Positions 35,525-48,500 of a stretch of DNA of 64,000 nt are shown one piece after another (position 1 is the first letter of the stretch; the number at the start of each line of letters is the position of its first letter). The position numbers and the translations under genes were made by a program. Origin of the DNA: Phymorhynchus buccinoides (Eukaryota; Mollusca; Gastropoda; Neogastropoda; Raphitomidae). The stretch lies in the NCBI GenBank assembly GCA_017654935.2, contig CM065690.1, forward strand, positions 16,506,703-16,570,702. Direction: 5' to 3'. The notes beneath the pieces were generated by a model. That model did no database searches. It saw only the letters and a list, made by a program, of their open reading frames with translations, and was not told where the DNA came from.

Positions 35525-36500
35525 AGAGGGCGTGGCCAAATGTCTTTATTCAGGAAATGTCTATGCACAGTGCATCATCTTTTGCGGCTGTACCGGTTTA
35601 TCTCAGAGAGGACTTCAGACCAGCAGCTGTCGTTTCTTAGCCAGGTGGCGATGGCACGAGGTCCACACGGCGGTGGAGTGTTGACCTTGAAGACTCTTTG
35701 GCACAAGGTTAAGGTGATTCGGGGTCAAGGTCAGCAAGCCAGAGGTTAGCTCCCCTGACTCGGTGCTGTAGAGCGGCACCTCCAGGCTCATGACCAGCAC
35801 GTCGTCGTAGAGTCTGTATGCAAATACACACACACATCACATGCATGTGTACATGCAACTGCTACATGTTCTTCAAACTCTAAGAATGCAATGAATTCCT
35901 ATTTACATGGGTGATCCTGGGAAATTAAAAAAATCCTGCAAGGCTGGGGTCCAGGGGCTGCCCCGGCCCTGGCTGAGTGCAGGGATAGCGCCTCTCCTGG
36001 GGGTTCCGGGGGTTGATGCCCCCTGGACGCTGAAGGGAAACTGTTGTTCCTAATCTAACTGACAGGCTCTCTCTGCACTTTAACTTCCGGTTAAACTGCA
36101 TGACCTCCATATAACCAGCAAAATGCACCTTCTCAAAATTCTTATAATCCGGCCCCCCCCCGATGCCTGCTCCAGGGCAATAACAGAATTCTGAAAGCAG
36201 GAGCATACATTGTATATTTATGCATACTTTGAATAGCCTTAAAATTCTCAGAGTAAATAAAAATGCAAATTTACTTTCATGTTTAGCTTAGGGGGAAGGG
36301 AAAAACTGACAAATTTAATTCTGAAGAACAAAAAAAACAACAGTGTCAATTTTAAAAAAAGCCTACAGAGAATATAAACAATTCAAAGTCACGAATGGGA
36401 GGGGGCGGGAGTATGTTTTGTATGGCTTACTAAGGGGGACCCATTCTGACATAAAAGTAGTTTTTATAAGATCGCTGAAAGTGCATTATTTTTCTTTTGC

Positions 36501-36532
<32 letters not shown>

Positions 36533-39500
36533 CTCCACCCCCCTCCCTCCCTCTCTTTTGTCGCTGAAACATTTTTTATGGTTTCCGGGATAATAAATGT
36601 TGGATTGGCATTTGGAATGGCTGTGGAAATGGCACGCACGTTGACTTCAACATGAACTTGACTTTTTTCTTTTCTTTTTTCCCTTGTGATTTCAGAATCC
36701 AGGATTTTATTGTCATAATCGGAAATGCGGCTGGAAAACGGAAAAATCCCGGGAAATTCGGAATGGTGGGCAGCTATGTAACATGCGTGTGACAACATGT
36801 CGCCCGATTCAACAACACACGCTACTTTCCCCTGACCTGTAGTGTTCAGGCTGGGTGTCGTCGTCCTGCTCCTGAGGCTCCGACAGTCGCAGCATGATGC
36901 ACTCGAACAGCAGCACGAGCAGCAACTCCAGCCGCTCCACTGACATCTGCTGACACATGGCCTCCACTTCCCGTTCCTGGTCAGAGGTCAAGGCCTCTCT
37001 GAACTTGCCCTCCACGCCGTCGAAGGCGTCCTGGGAGAGAAAGAAAGAGAGAGAGCGCGTAGAGGAGTGAACAGAGAGAGTGTTATGGAAAGAGAAAAAC
37101 AAGACAAACATCTGCCCATGGTTTATACAACGAATGGGTTCAAAATGAGCGACAGGAGATAGGGATAATATTGCAATATATAGAAAGGGAGGAAAAGGAA
37201 AAGGAAAAGGGAAGAAATGAAGCAAAGGAGGAAAGAAAGGAGAAGAAAAAAACAAAACGAACATAAGAGCGAAAGAACAAAAGAAAAGAAACAATGAAAA
37301 AAAAGAAAGAAAAAGACGGTGTACCCAGCCGCCGTGGTGTAGTGGTTAGAGTCGCGGACTACTGGCTGAGAGATCACGGGTTCGAATCCCATCAGAGGCA
37401 AGGGTTTTTTTTTCGGTCTTGGGGCCGACTCTTACCCAGAGTGAGTGGATGTTGGCCTCAATGGGAAGACTGAAACCCCCCCCAAAAAAAACCCCAGTTT
37501 TCAAAAAGTTTTCATCCGCTGAATGGATGCGATCCTGAGAGTGTTGCTCTAATTGCAAGACCAGCACTGTAGGTGTCTGTAGTTCTCGGGTCTGGTTAAC
37601 GCTGGGATATCATTATGAAAAGGAAGTGTAGAATACAGCCCTGCAATGCAGTCTCAGACCGATACGGAACTCCATAGCATCATCATCATCATCATCGTCA
37701 TCCGCCTCACTTCCATCAATCATTAAAGAAAAGAAAATGTCTCAAATTCTGTGGCCTTTTTGCATGCCCTGCTCTCATGGTGACCTCAGTTTTCGATTCC
37801 CAATCCAATCTATGTCCTCGGTACATTCGGGTCAAAGGAAAAAAAAAAAATGGATATCAATATGTTCTGGGGAGCTGTCCGTGGACGGTCGTGGTGGCGT
37901 CCTCGGAGGAGGACCTCACTCACGCCAGCTCCGCGACAAAGAGAATAACGTCGTCAGTAGGGGGCTTAGTAGGTGGTGTCCTGAGTACAGGTTCCACCGA
38001 ACTCCACCAATGTGACTCGGCAGCAGTGCAGTGTTCTCCTTGGATGTTTGCCTCCCGAACGGCCAAACATAGATTCGCTCCCATTGGACTGCTGGTCTCG
38101 GATTCTGCGACCTGACAAACCGGAGGTGTGGCTGCGAGTTGGGGACTCGGAATGAGCGGCGGCGTGGGAGCAACGCCACTGTACGGCCCAGAAGATGGGA
38201 CAGCAAAAAAAAAAAAAAAAAAAAAGAGGGTGTACATTGACAGATCCTTCCTTACCTGTTTGTGCGAGGCCAGGATGGCGGCTCTGTGGTAGCAGAGGAC
38301 CACCCACAGCGACTGCAGGTGCTTGAGACAGCACAGCTGCTGGGCCTGAACGCAGACAGCATCACAGACATGGTAACCACAAGTTTTTTGGTTTTTTATC
38401 TTAAAATCTTAGCTTTGTGCTGCGTGTCTTTGCTGTGTTGTAATTACTGTGCTGTGTTGTAATTACTGTGCTGTGTTGTAATTACTGTGCTGTGTTGTAA
38501 TTACTGTGCTGTGTTGTAATTACTGTGCTGTGTTGTAATTACTGTGCTGTGTTGTAATTACTGTGCTGTGTTGTAATTAGTGAAGAGGTCGAGCAAAGAC
38601 TGAAATACGTGAAGCGAACAAGGTGGCGTACTTAAGGGGCGTTAGCGTTAGGTGACAGAGCGGCGCCTCGCATGCTTCCTCCCTTAACAAGCCTGTTGAG
38701 TTGTGAAAGAAAAAGGAGTCTCTCGCTTCTTTTTCCACCTTCGTTTTTTGTCAATTTTGAGCTATGGGTAGTTTTGTGTTCTCTAACATCTTACCTGTCA
38801 TATTTATAATGGATATTCTTTAATATAGCGTCTAAATGGTCTTATAAGTGTTTTAAAAAAACGAGTACGTCAATGAATTTTCTACAGCTAGGCTAGGACT
38901 TTAAACAGCTAGTCTAGATTGTTTAGACTGTGTTTTCTCAAAATGGCTGACACTTACTCTGCTAACTTTAAATGTTCTTAACTCTGGAAAGGACACAAGA
39001 TACCAGACTGGTTCTTGTATCATTAGAAATATCTTTGTCTGCAGTTTGCAATTTTGTTACCATGGTTAGTTTGATACTTAATGTCCCTTTCGTGATGTCG
39101 GGTCACATCTAAATCTGTGAACAATCGATTGATCTGTTAACCCTCTATATGTGGTGAATGTTCGGGAACGTTCAGAAAAAAAATTGGATTGTAAATGCAG
39201 AGAACGTTCCGGAACGTACCGATTCCATGTGGCCGGTTTGGGCGCTTCCATTTTGTTTCTATCACATGGCAGTCACGTGCGCGCTTCAGCCTCGCTTTTG
39301 CAATAGATTACACTTCCTACCCTGTTACTTGCAATGGCTTCTAGGCTGATTGGTTTGGCAAAGATATGAATCTTTGAAAATTAGTGACCGACTTCAGCAT
39401 TTTCGCGATTTTTCCTAATATGGATGACAAACAGTGTATGGCGTCCATTGACTGAGGAAAAGCGCCCTTTGCAATAGTCCTATTTTTTTTGTGAAAGATG

Positions 39501-42500
39501 GGACTTATGAGATCACGAAGTGACGATAAGTAGAAGGAGTGTACTCTGACCTATTTCGGCAGCGAGCTTTTGTTTATTTCGATCGATGCACAATTTTTGA
39601 AGTCGATGTTACTGACATCGGGCATTTTCCAAACTTTTATCATCATGGATGATGAGTCGTTATTAGGCATCCACCCACTGAGTGATGACAGCGATGAAAA
39701 TTCCCTTTTTTGTGAAAGATAGGAATTATAAGATCGTGAAGGTGAAAGGGTAAGTGAATGATTTTGATCTACATTTCCATTTCAGTCGTCTTAGGCTTCA
39801 CCAGTCTGCAAAAGTAGGCAGTGAATTACTAGTGAATGCAGTTTGCGACTACACTTTGGCATTTTGATTTTTTTTTGTGGAGCCATGCATCCACCATAAC
39901 ATCTTGAAATTCATTTTGCAAATCAGAACAGACATCTCGGCAAAACACATTCAAAACAAACAAACCAAAAAATAAATCTGCTAGGGTATATCTTATTTTA
40001 TTTTATTTTTTTGACGCTACCCCCCTTTTGTACGGAGTGAAGTCCCTTGGGCTAGGATTTCAACCGAGGTGACTGAGCAAGACACAGAGCGTCAGGACTT
40101 AAAGGGTTAACTGACCTTAGTGCTGCACACGGTGAGTTTCATCCTCAGGGTGTGCTCCATAAACTGGTGCAGGGAGCGGTCAGGGTGTCCTCCAAGGGCC
40201 CTCAGGAAGGACAGGGCCACGTTCAGAAACATCGGCAATATATAAATGAACAGTAATCAATGACGTTAACTGACCCTAAGTGCTGCACACGGTGAGTTCA
40301 ATCCTCAGGGTGTGCTCCATAAACTGGTGCAGGGAACAGTCAGGGTGACCCCCACCCAGGGCCCTCCAGGAAGGACAGGGCCATGTTCAGAAACATATCG
40401 GCAATATATAAATGAACAGTACTCAATGGACGTTAACTGACCTTAGTGCTGCACACGGTGAGCTTCATCCTCAGGGTGTGCTCCATGAATTGGTGCAGGG
40501 AACAGTCAGGGTGACCCCCCTCAGGAAGGACAGGGCCACGTTCAGAAACATCGGCAATATATAAATGAACAGTAATCAATGACGTTAACTGACCTAAGTG
40601 CTGCACACGGTGAGTTTCATCCTCAGGGTGTGCTCCATAAATTGGTGCAGGGAGCGGTCAGGGTGTCCTCCAAGGGCCCTCAGGAAGGACAGGGCCACGT
40701 TCAGAAACATTGGCAATATATAAATGAACAGTACTCAATGACGTTAACTGACCTAAGTGCTGCACACGGTGAGCTTCATCCTCAGGGTGTGCTCCATGAA
40801 TTGGTGCAGGGAACAGTCAGGGTGACCCCCCTCAGGAAGGACAGGGCCACGTTCAGAAACATTGGCAATATATAAATGAACAGTACTCAATGACGTTAAC
40901 TGACCTAAGTGCTGCACACGGTGAGGCTTCATCCTCAGGGTGTGCTCCATAAACTGGTGCAGGGAACAGTCAGGGTGACCCCCCAGGGCCCTCAGGAAGG
41001 ACAGGGCCACGTTCAGAAACATCGGCAATATATAAATGAACAGTACTCAATGACGTTAACTGACCTTAGTGCTGCACACGGTGAGCTTCATCCTCAGGGT
41101 GTGCTCCATGAATTGGTGCAGGGAGCAGTCAGGGTGACCCCCCAGGGCCCTCAGGAAGGACAGGGCGGTGTTGAGGCGGTCGATGGACCCACACACCTCC
41201 GGCAGGTTGTCGCCCAGTTCACCCATGATCTGACCGCGCTCTGAGGGGCTCAGGCTTTCCTGGGTACAACACAGGAGTGCATCCCTTTCAATTGTACCGT
41301 ATTTTTCTAACTATAAGGCAATAACTGTTTTTCACAGAGGGAGACTGAACTATAAGGCGATAAGGTTTTCCACCAGAGGGAGACCCTGCGCATTATAACA
41401 TGACTAATAAACAGTAAGGAAATATATTAACAAAATCTGAATTTTTTATAAAATAATTGGGCGCCTTATAATTAAGGTGCGCCTTATAGTCAAATAAATA
41501 CGGTACACAAAAATATTTCAAGCATTTAGTTTGTTTTTTTCCAATATCTGCTTTCGCCTCGTGACTGTAAATTTTCCAAAAATTTAAATCTCCTTTTTTC
41601 ACATTTCGCTGGCTTGAACATTGAAGTACATGCTCTTGTTTATCTGCCATTTCTTAACAAACAACAACAACAAAAAATCATGAAAATACAAAAACGAAGA
41701 CAAAATTGAATCGGTAATCAACTGATTTTATGCACCCCGATTTGAAGATTGAAGTTACTTATGACCAGAATTTGGCATACCAAGTTCAGTATAAAATATG
41801 AATACTGGTAATTTATGCCCAAAAAAAAGGTCTTGTGAATGTTGTTTAACTGCAAAGCGCTGAAGCAGCTTGCATCTTTCTTCATTTTCTTTGCGCTAAG
41901 TGAAATCATTGTGAAGCTACTTTTCCTTTTTCAAGTTAACCCTTTCACCGCCAGCCATGTTTCAGCCAAAAATGTCCATTAAATTTCACCTGGGTAGAGA
42001 ACAAAATCCATCTGCAGTATTTGGGGATTCTTCTGTGACATATATAAAATAAGGTCTATCCTTACTTCCCAAAACTAAGACAATAGGGTTCTTTGGATAA
42101 CAGACCCCAATTTTGATGCCTTTTAGTGACATAGATGTAAAATCATGATGGTGCTAAAATGCGACTTTGGCGGTGAAAGGGTTGACATGACACACCTGGT
42201 CAATTTTCTCTCTCAGGGCTTTGAACAGCCTGGCGCTGGTGGTGTCCGCTCTGTACACCATAGTCTCCACCTGCACACAGACGAAAAGCACTTGGGTAAA
42301 ACTCGCTTCATTTTAAAGGCTGAGAGAACTCTGGATTGCAAGATACTTTCATCAGATCTGTTTACCCCAAATCTTCACTGTCAATAATCCCAAGCTCTGA
42401 AAAAACACGTAATGCTGCAACTTCCCATCCAAACCCAACTTCGACAACTGCCGAAATTTTGCACTTCGTACCTAGAAAAAATGGCGGCATGGAGAAATAA

Positions 42501-45500
42501 ACCGGAAGTATTCATTCAAGGGACATCACTCGAAGTGATACCTTTGATAGCAGACGACAGAGTAGCGAGTACGGCTCAAACGCCATGCCTTCTTTCGATT
42601 TCTTCTTCTTCTTTTCCGCACTCGTTCAGCGGAAATGCAGATTTTTGTGTTGCGGACCGCCTAAGGGGTTGCTGACCGTAGCGTAACTTGGGAGGTCTCA
42701 AAATCAAAAAAAAATGTAAAAAATTACGGACAAATCCGTAGAGAAAAACAGGTCTGTTTCATTTTTTTTTTTACTGCAACAATAAGCCATTTAGTATACA
42801 TGCCATTAGTCATACCACTAGACGCAGGGGTCTCAGTCAGGAAATAAACAGTATTGCTTTATAGTCCATAAGATGGAGACTTTTATTTTTCACTATGTAA
42901 CTACCGTCACAAAAGATGGACACGGTACCAGATTTGGTTATCTCTTTCAAAAGCCATGCGTAGGTCTGCATACTGAAGCATGTACTCTTGCTCAGAAACA
43001 GCTGGTCTATTTCTATAATACGCTAAGGCCCAAAGTGTAAAAGACTGTAAGAACTCGGATACAGACAAACCCCTATTTTACGACCCTCTGTTAAGCGACC
43101 ACCTCTCATTTGAGACCGGATTTGTTGGCACAGATGCATTTTACTATGTAAACGACCTGACTTCCTCTAAAACGCGACTTACGACCGCCAATTTGTTGGT
43201 TTTTACGACCGTTGTTGTCGTCTGCATAGACTTCGAGCAAAGGGAAACAACCACGGTCAAGGGCCTGAAAGCGGAGTCGCTTCCCTTGTTGTAGAAAAGA
43301 TGGCGGAAAGCGTAGGAAAAGCACAAAAACCACTGACTTTAAAAAAGAAAACTACTGACTTTGGACGAGAGTGGAGGTGATTAACAGAAGTCGGCGAAGT
43401 GAAACTGTAATACATCGATGGCACAATCCTATGGAGTTGGAAAGACCCAAATCCAGTTTTAATATGTCATTGTATGTGTGCATGAAGAAGAGAGTATGAA
43501 CTGAGCTGAACTTTTTCTTTCTACGGCTGCCAGTGAAAACCTCCGTCATACGACCCCTCCAATTTAACGACAACGGGGGGTACCCGATTTTTCCGGACAT
43601 TTTGGAAGTCTTAAAAATAGAGGTTTGTCTGTACCACGTAAATGTCGGACTTTTGCTTGCCATATACAGTTCCAGAAGAACGCGTTGGGACGCGATTCCG
43701 CTATGTCTGGTTCAAAATTTTGCTTTTGAAAAGTTGATTTTGAAGGCAAAATGTATGAACATTTCCTTGAAATTTTGTGTCGTCTGCGTCGCCCGAGCTG
43801 TGTCAGAAATTGCCAAATCTACCTCGGAAAACATGAAGAATGCCAAACCTCTGTTTCGTAACTTCCGCCCTTCTCTGTCTTCCCTTCTCGCTCTCGCACA
43901 ACAACAACAGTGCTAAAAAAGTTTGTCACTAAGTCACGCAAAATGTTGCTCAAATCAATACATTGCTTCCAGTATTGCATCTTTATTCTTTAGTATGTGA
44001 TACGGGGGAACTGTCTTACATTCACAGACAGCATAATATACGATGGCTTGGAGTCAAAAAAACGGACTATCTTTGACATATTATTGAACATATTATGAAA
44101 ACTAATAACTTGTATAAAAAAAAAAAGACTGCTGAAATATAAAAAGTAAAACACCCTTTTTTATATTTCTGCAGTCATTAGTTTGATACAAGTTATCAGT
44201 TTTTGTAATATCTCCAATAATAAGTAAATGGACCATCTTTGCATTTCCAAAATTATTATTTCTGGACCCATGCGGAGCACGGGTGTAACTAGTTCATTAA
44301 AACCATCAAACCACTGTTAAGTAGCTGTCCAGAATTGAAACACACAATGGTCAGCTTTGAAGAGTAGCAGGAGCTCCGAATTGCGTCGAATGCTAAGCAT
44401 AAGGACCGGGTTCACATTAGACGCGTAACGTATCCGTACGGAAAACCCTAAATAAGTGGAAGAAAGGAGGATAAAAGTTTACGCATAATATAGGGGAAAT
44501 TCGGACACGTGCGCAAATCTTTTCCTATTCTTTCTCTTCACTTATTTATGGATTGCGCACGGGGTGTTCCGCATGGAATATCCGCTTATTGTGTGTACAC
44601 GACCTAACGCGCAGAGCAAGCAGCCGGGTCTGCAGTACTCACAGGGAAGTGCTTGCTGGGTGACCTCTGCACTCTGGCCCTGGCTCGGAGGAAGCAGTGA
44701 GTCAGCTGCTGTTGCACGGCCTCCCAGTCGTAGTCCAAGGTCGCCGCTTGCCCCACCACCAGGCTGTAGTTGCACTGGCCCGCCACCAGGGGGAGCAAGT
44801 CGCGCTCCGCCCAGCAGCTCACCAGGTGGCGCCCCGTCACCTCACGCACGCTCACTTCAGGCAGACTGCTGTAGCTGTGGTGGAGATTTAAAAAAATAAA
44901 ATAAAAATTATAAATATACTCGACTGCGCACACGCTCATTTCAGGCACACTGCTGTAACTGTGGTGGAGATTTAAAAAAAAAAAAAAATTTGATTAACCC
45001 TTTCATCGCCAATGTCGCATCTGTGAGCACCCACAATTGATTTGACACCCATGTCACTAAAAGGCTATAAAATCAGGGTCTGTTATCCAAAGACCCTGTT
45101 CGCTTATTTTGGGAGGTAAGGATAGGCCTTAATTTATGCATGTCACAGAGGAATTTCCAATATTGCAGATGATTCTTTGTTTCTCTACCCAGGTAAGATT
45201 AATGGAAAGTGTTTTGCTGAAAAAACATGGCTGGCGGTGAAAGGGTTAAATTATAAATATACTCGACTGCACAGTAAGCTCATCATCCGACGAAAAAAGG
45301 AATAAAACGGTTCTGAAATTTGTCCTTTTCATTTTTTACAAAGATTGACATTAGTGTTTGTGAACGCTTACATACCAACTTTTGAATTGAATCTGACGTG
45401 TCAACATTTAACCAAAAAACAAAAAAGAACAAACTTTAAATGATTTGACACTATAAAATTCTTCAAGCATTTTATTCCCATCTTTTCAATTCCAACTTCA

Positions 45501-48500
45501 GACAAACATTCATAAACATCTCTTCAAGAGCCAGTGAGTGAGTGTGCATGCATGTGTGTGTGTGTGTGTATGTGTGGCAATGCATTTGTGTAGTGTTATG
45601 TAAGTTAGCACGCACACACAATTGTTTCCTAACTATCACACACCAACAAATAAAAAATCATAACCCACTCAAACTCTCGGCTTCCTAAGGAGGAACATGA
45701 AGGTGTGCTCCACTGCTACTAAAGAGCTTGCATACAAGGCCATGGTTAGACCCATCACAGAAATATGCAAGCTCAGTCTGGGACCCAACACACTGACAGG
45801 CTGACCTTGGACCTCGAGAAGGTGCAGCGCAGAGCAGCCAGATATGTCCTTAACAGGCACAGAAACACACCCAGTGTCAGAAGCATGCTCCAACAGCTAC
45901 AATGGTCCTCACTGGCTGAGCGCCGCAGAGCATCCAGGCTCACCATGTTCCATAAGATTGTGAATGGACTGGCCTGCGTAAGGTGCAACACCCTCAAACG
46001 TCTACCTCCCAGCAGTAGAAGACAGAACCACAACATGCAATTTCAACGTATATCTGCAATAACCGACTACCGCAACAACTCTTTCTTCCCCAAAACCATC
46101 CGCGACTGGAACTCCTTGCCACCAGATAGGCCTACTGTCCAGTCCCCCACGCTCAGCTCCTTCACCTCGAAGGTGCTGAAGCTCCCCGCATAAAGACCAC
46201 ATACTTTTTCTCTTTTTCTTTTTTTCGTGTGGGGTTGGGTGTTCTGGGACTAGCCAGGGGTGTCCAGCCTCGCATGCCCTCTTATCTATCTATCTTTTGT
46301 TTTTGTTTTTCCCGCGCAGCATAAATTCTTTGAACCCCAGTACATGTCAATAATTGCCGGTAATGGCAGGTGGACATCACCGGAGGAAGAAGAAGAAGAA
46401 GAAGAAAAAGAAAAAACTCCACACAACTTACTGGAGGTCGATCATGGGACACAGTCGCTGCAGCAAAGCGTTGTGCTGGTTCAACAGGAACTGTAGCAGG
46501 ACGTAGGAGCAGAGTCCAGGGCCCTGAGTGGAGGGCAACAGGGTGGCCAGGGGGCGTTCCTTGTTGATGTCGGCGTTGAAGAACTCCTCTGGCACTGACA
46601 CCACTCCCTCCATGGGCGTCACGCAGTCTGAACGCGATAAAACAAGGGCGCCGTGCAATGCGAACGTGGCACGCCAATGCACACAAATTTAAGTAAGTGT
46701 TTTGTAGTCTCTACGTGACAAAATCACCATGCAATGTAAGCATAGTACACAAACATACGTGAGTATCAATTAGTCCAAAAGCATGACTCTGACGAATTTG
46801 AAGGTTTTTTTATGACACCCAAAAATCCTAGCTTTATGCAAAATTTCTTTTGCATCTATTATTCTTGCGACTTGCTTTGAAAGTGTGCAGTTGCATATGT
46901 GTGAATAATATTGCATAATGTGTGTGATAAACAGCAGGTGGACATTACATTAGAAGAATATGTGTGTGTGTGATTGGGTGGAGGGCGGGGCAGAGGAAGA
47001 GAGAGAGGGGTGTGTGTGTTGTAAACAATCATTAACAATATTGTGACTGGCACCGCATCAATGAAACCACTCTGCTGGCCTGAGGCTGCACTGGACAGAT
47101 TACTGTGGAATAACTGCTTGTGATCAAACATTGTTAAAGAGCCTAAATGAAGTCTGATATGCACCAAACTTTCTGTACTTTATGAAAAATGGATGCTTAA
47201 TTCAATTTTATGCTTTGTGAAAATATTGCATGAACGATTTAAAGACCGACATGCTGCTTGACTTCGAGATCGAACTCCAGCGATCCGCGACGAGATCGAA
47301 CGATTCTGCCGATAACAACATAAAACCCACTTTTTGTTGTCACATTCTCACTCTAGAGTACTCGTACTGTGCACTCACTGTTCAATTTAATCAGTACTTA
47401 CATTATTTTCACTACTTTCATCCTTAAAACCTGACTGATTGCCAGCATTACTTCCGTCCTCATCAAGTTCGAGCAACCAAACAATCTCCTCGCCACTCAG
47501 ACCTCTAATTTTTGACAATTTTCGTGCAAAAATCTCCTCTGTGAAATCAAACCCCAAAAAAGTCTGTAGCAGTCTTGTACCTTAGACCCTTGGACCTACG
47601 ATTGGAGGTTCCCAGCAGATAGACTTGTCCTGCTGAACCTACGATTGGAGGTTCCCGTCACGGAAGTGTTAAAGCCGGCGTCACACACGTGTAAAACGTA
47701 CTGTATGGGGATGCGATGTTGATTGGGTTCACGCGAGTCATGATTCACGTGAAATACTAAAAATAATTCAGTCATTTTCACTCACTATACTCAAGCAGAC
47801 CCAACACATGAATTTCACGTGAATCACGACTCACATATTGTAAAAATCGCATAACATTCAGATCCGAACCGCATGTGTGTAGCAGGCCCTGGACAAGGTG
47901 GACAAAAAAACATGGGCTCACTGTATGTGATGAGGTGCTCCTTGACAATGTCCCAGGCTTTGGGAGAAATTGTCCAGCAGGTCTCCAAGTCCAGCACATT
48001 CTGAAAGTACACATGCATTGTTAAATACTTCATTTAGGAGAGGGAGGGAGGTTTTGGGGAATCATCAAAAAATACTTTTGAAAACATTACAGCCGAAGCC
48101 CTCCCCCCACCCTGCCAAAAGAGCACCACAGTTATTAGGACATTCTATTCAGTCTCTCCTCTATTTCTTTATTCTTAAAAGGTCTCCAGTATCATGACCA
48201 CCTCGTGCATGCACGCACCTAAAACATATACACGCACAGTCCCAACCTTTCCCGCCCAGGGATTATTTATTCCCCGATGGTGATCAATGTCGCCTTGGCC
48301 CTATCCACACAAAACACACACACAGTCCCTACCTTTCCTGCCCAGGGATTATTTATTCCCCGATCGTGAACATGGTGGCCTCGGCCCTATCCACACAACA
48401 ACAACAACATACAGTATTGTTTTATACGGTGACTGAATCTTGATAGAAATCAAATCAAACACACACACGCATTCGAACAAAAATGCAATACAAAGCGAGC

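Noticed and set aside
37325..37400. Functional tRNA gene
   Set aside because: A and B boxes are present, but the acceptor stem does not close and a SINE body follows, so it was called a tRNA-derived SINE.
42412..42675. Small protein-coding gene with an MAAW start
   Set aside because: Intronic sequence without known domains or splice context.
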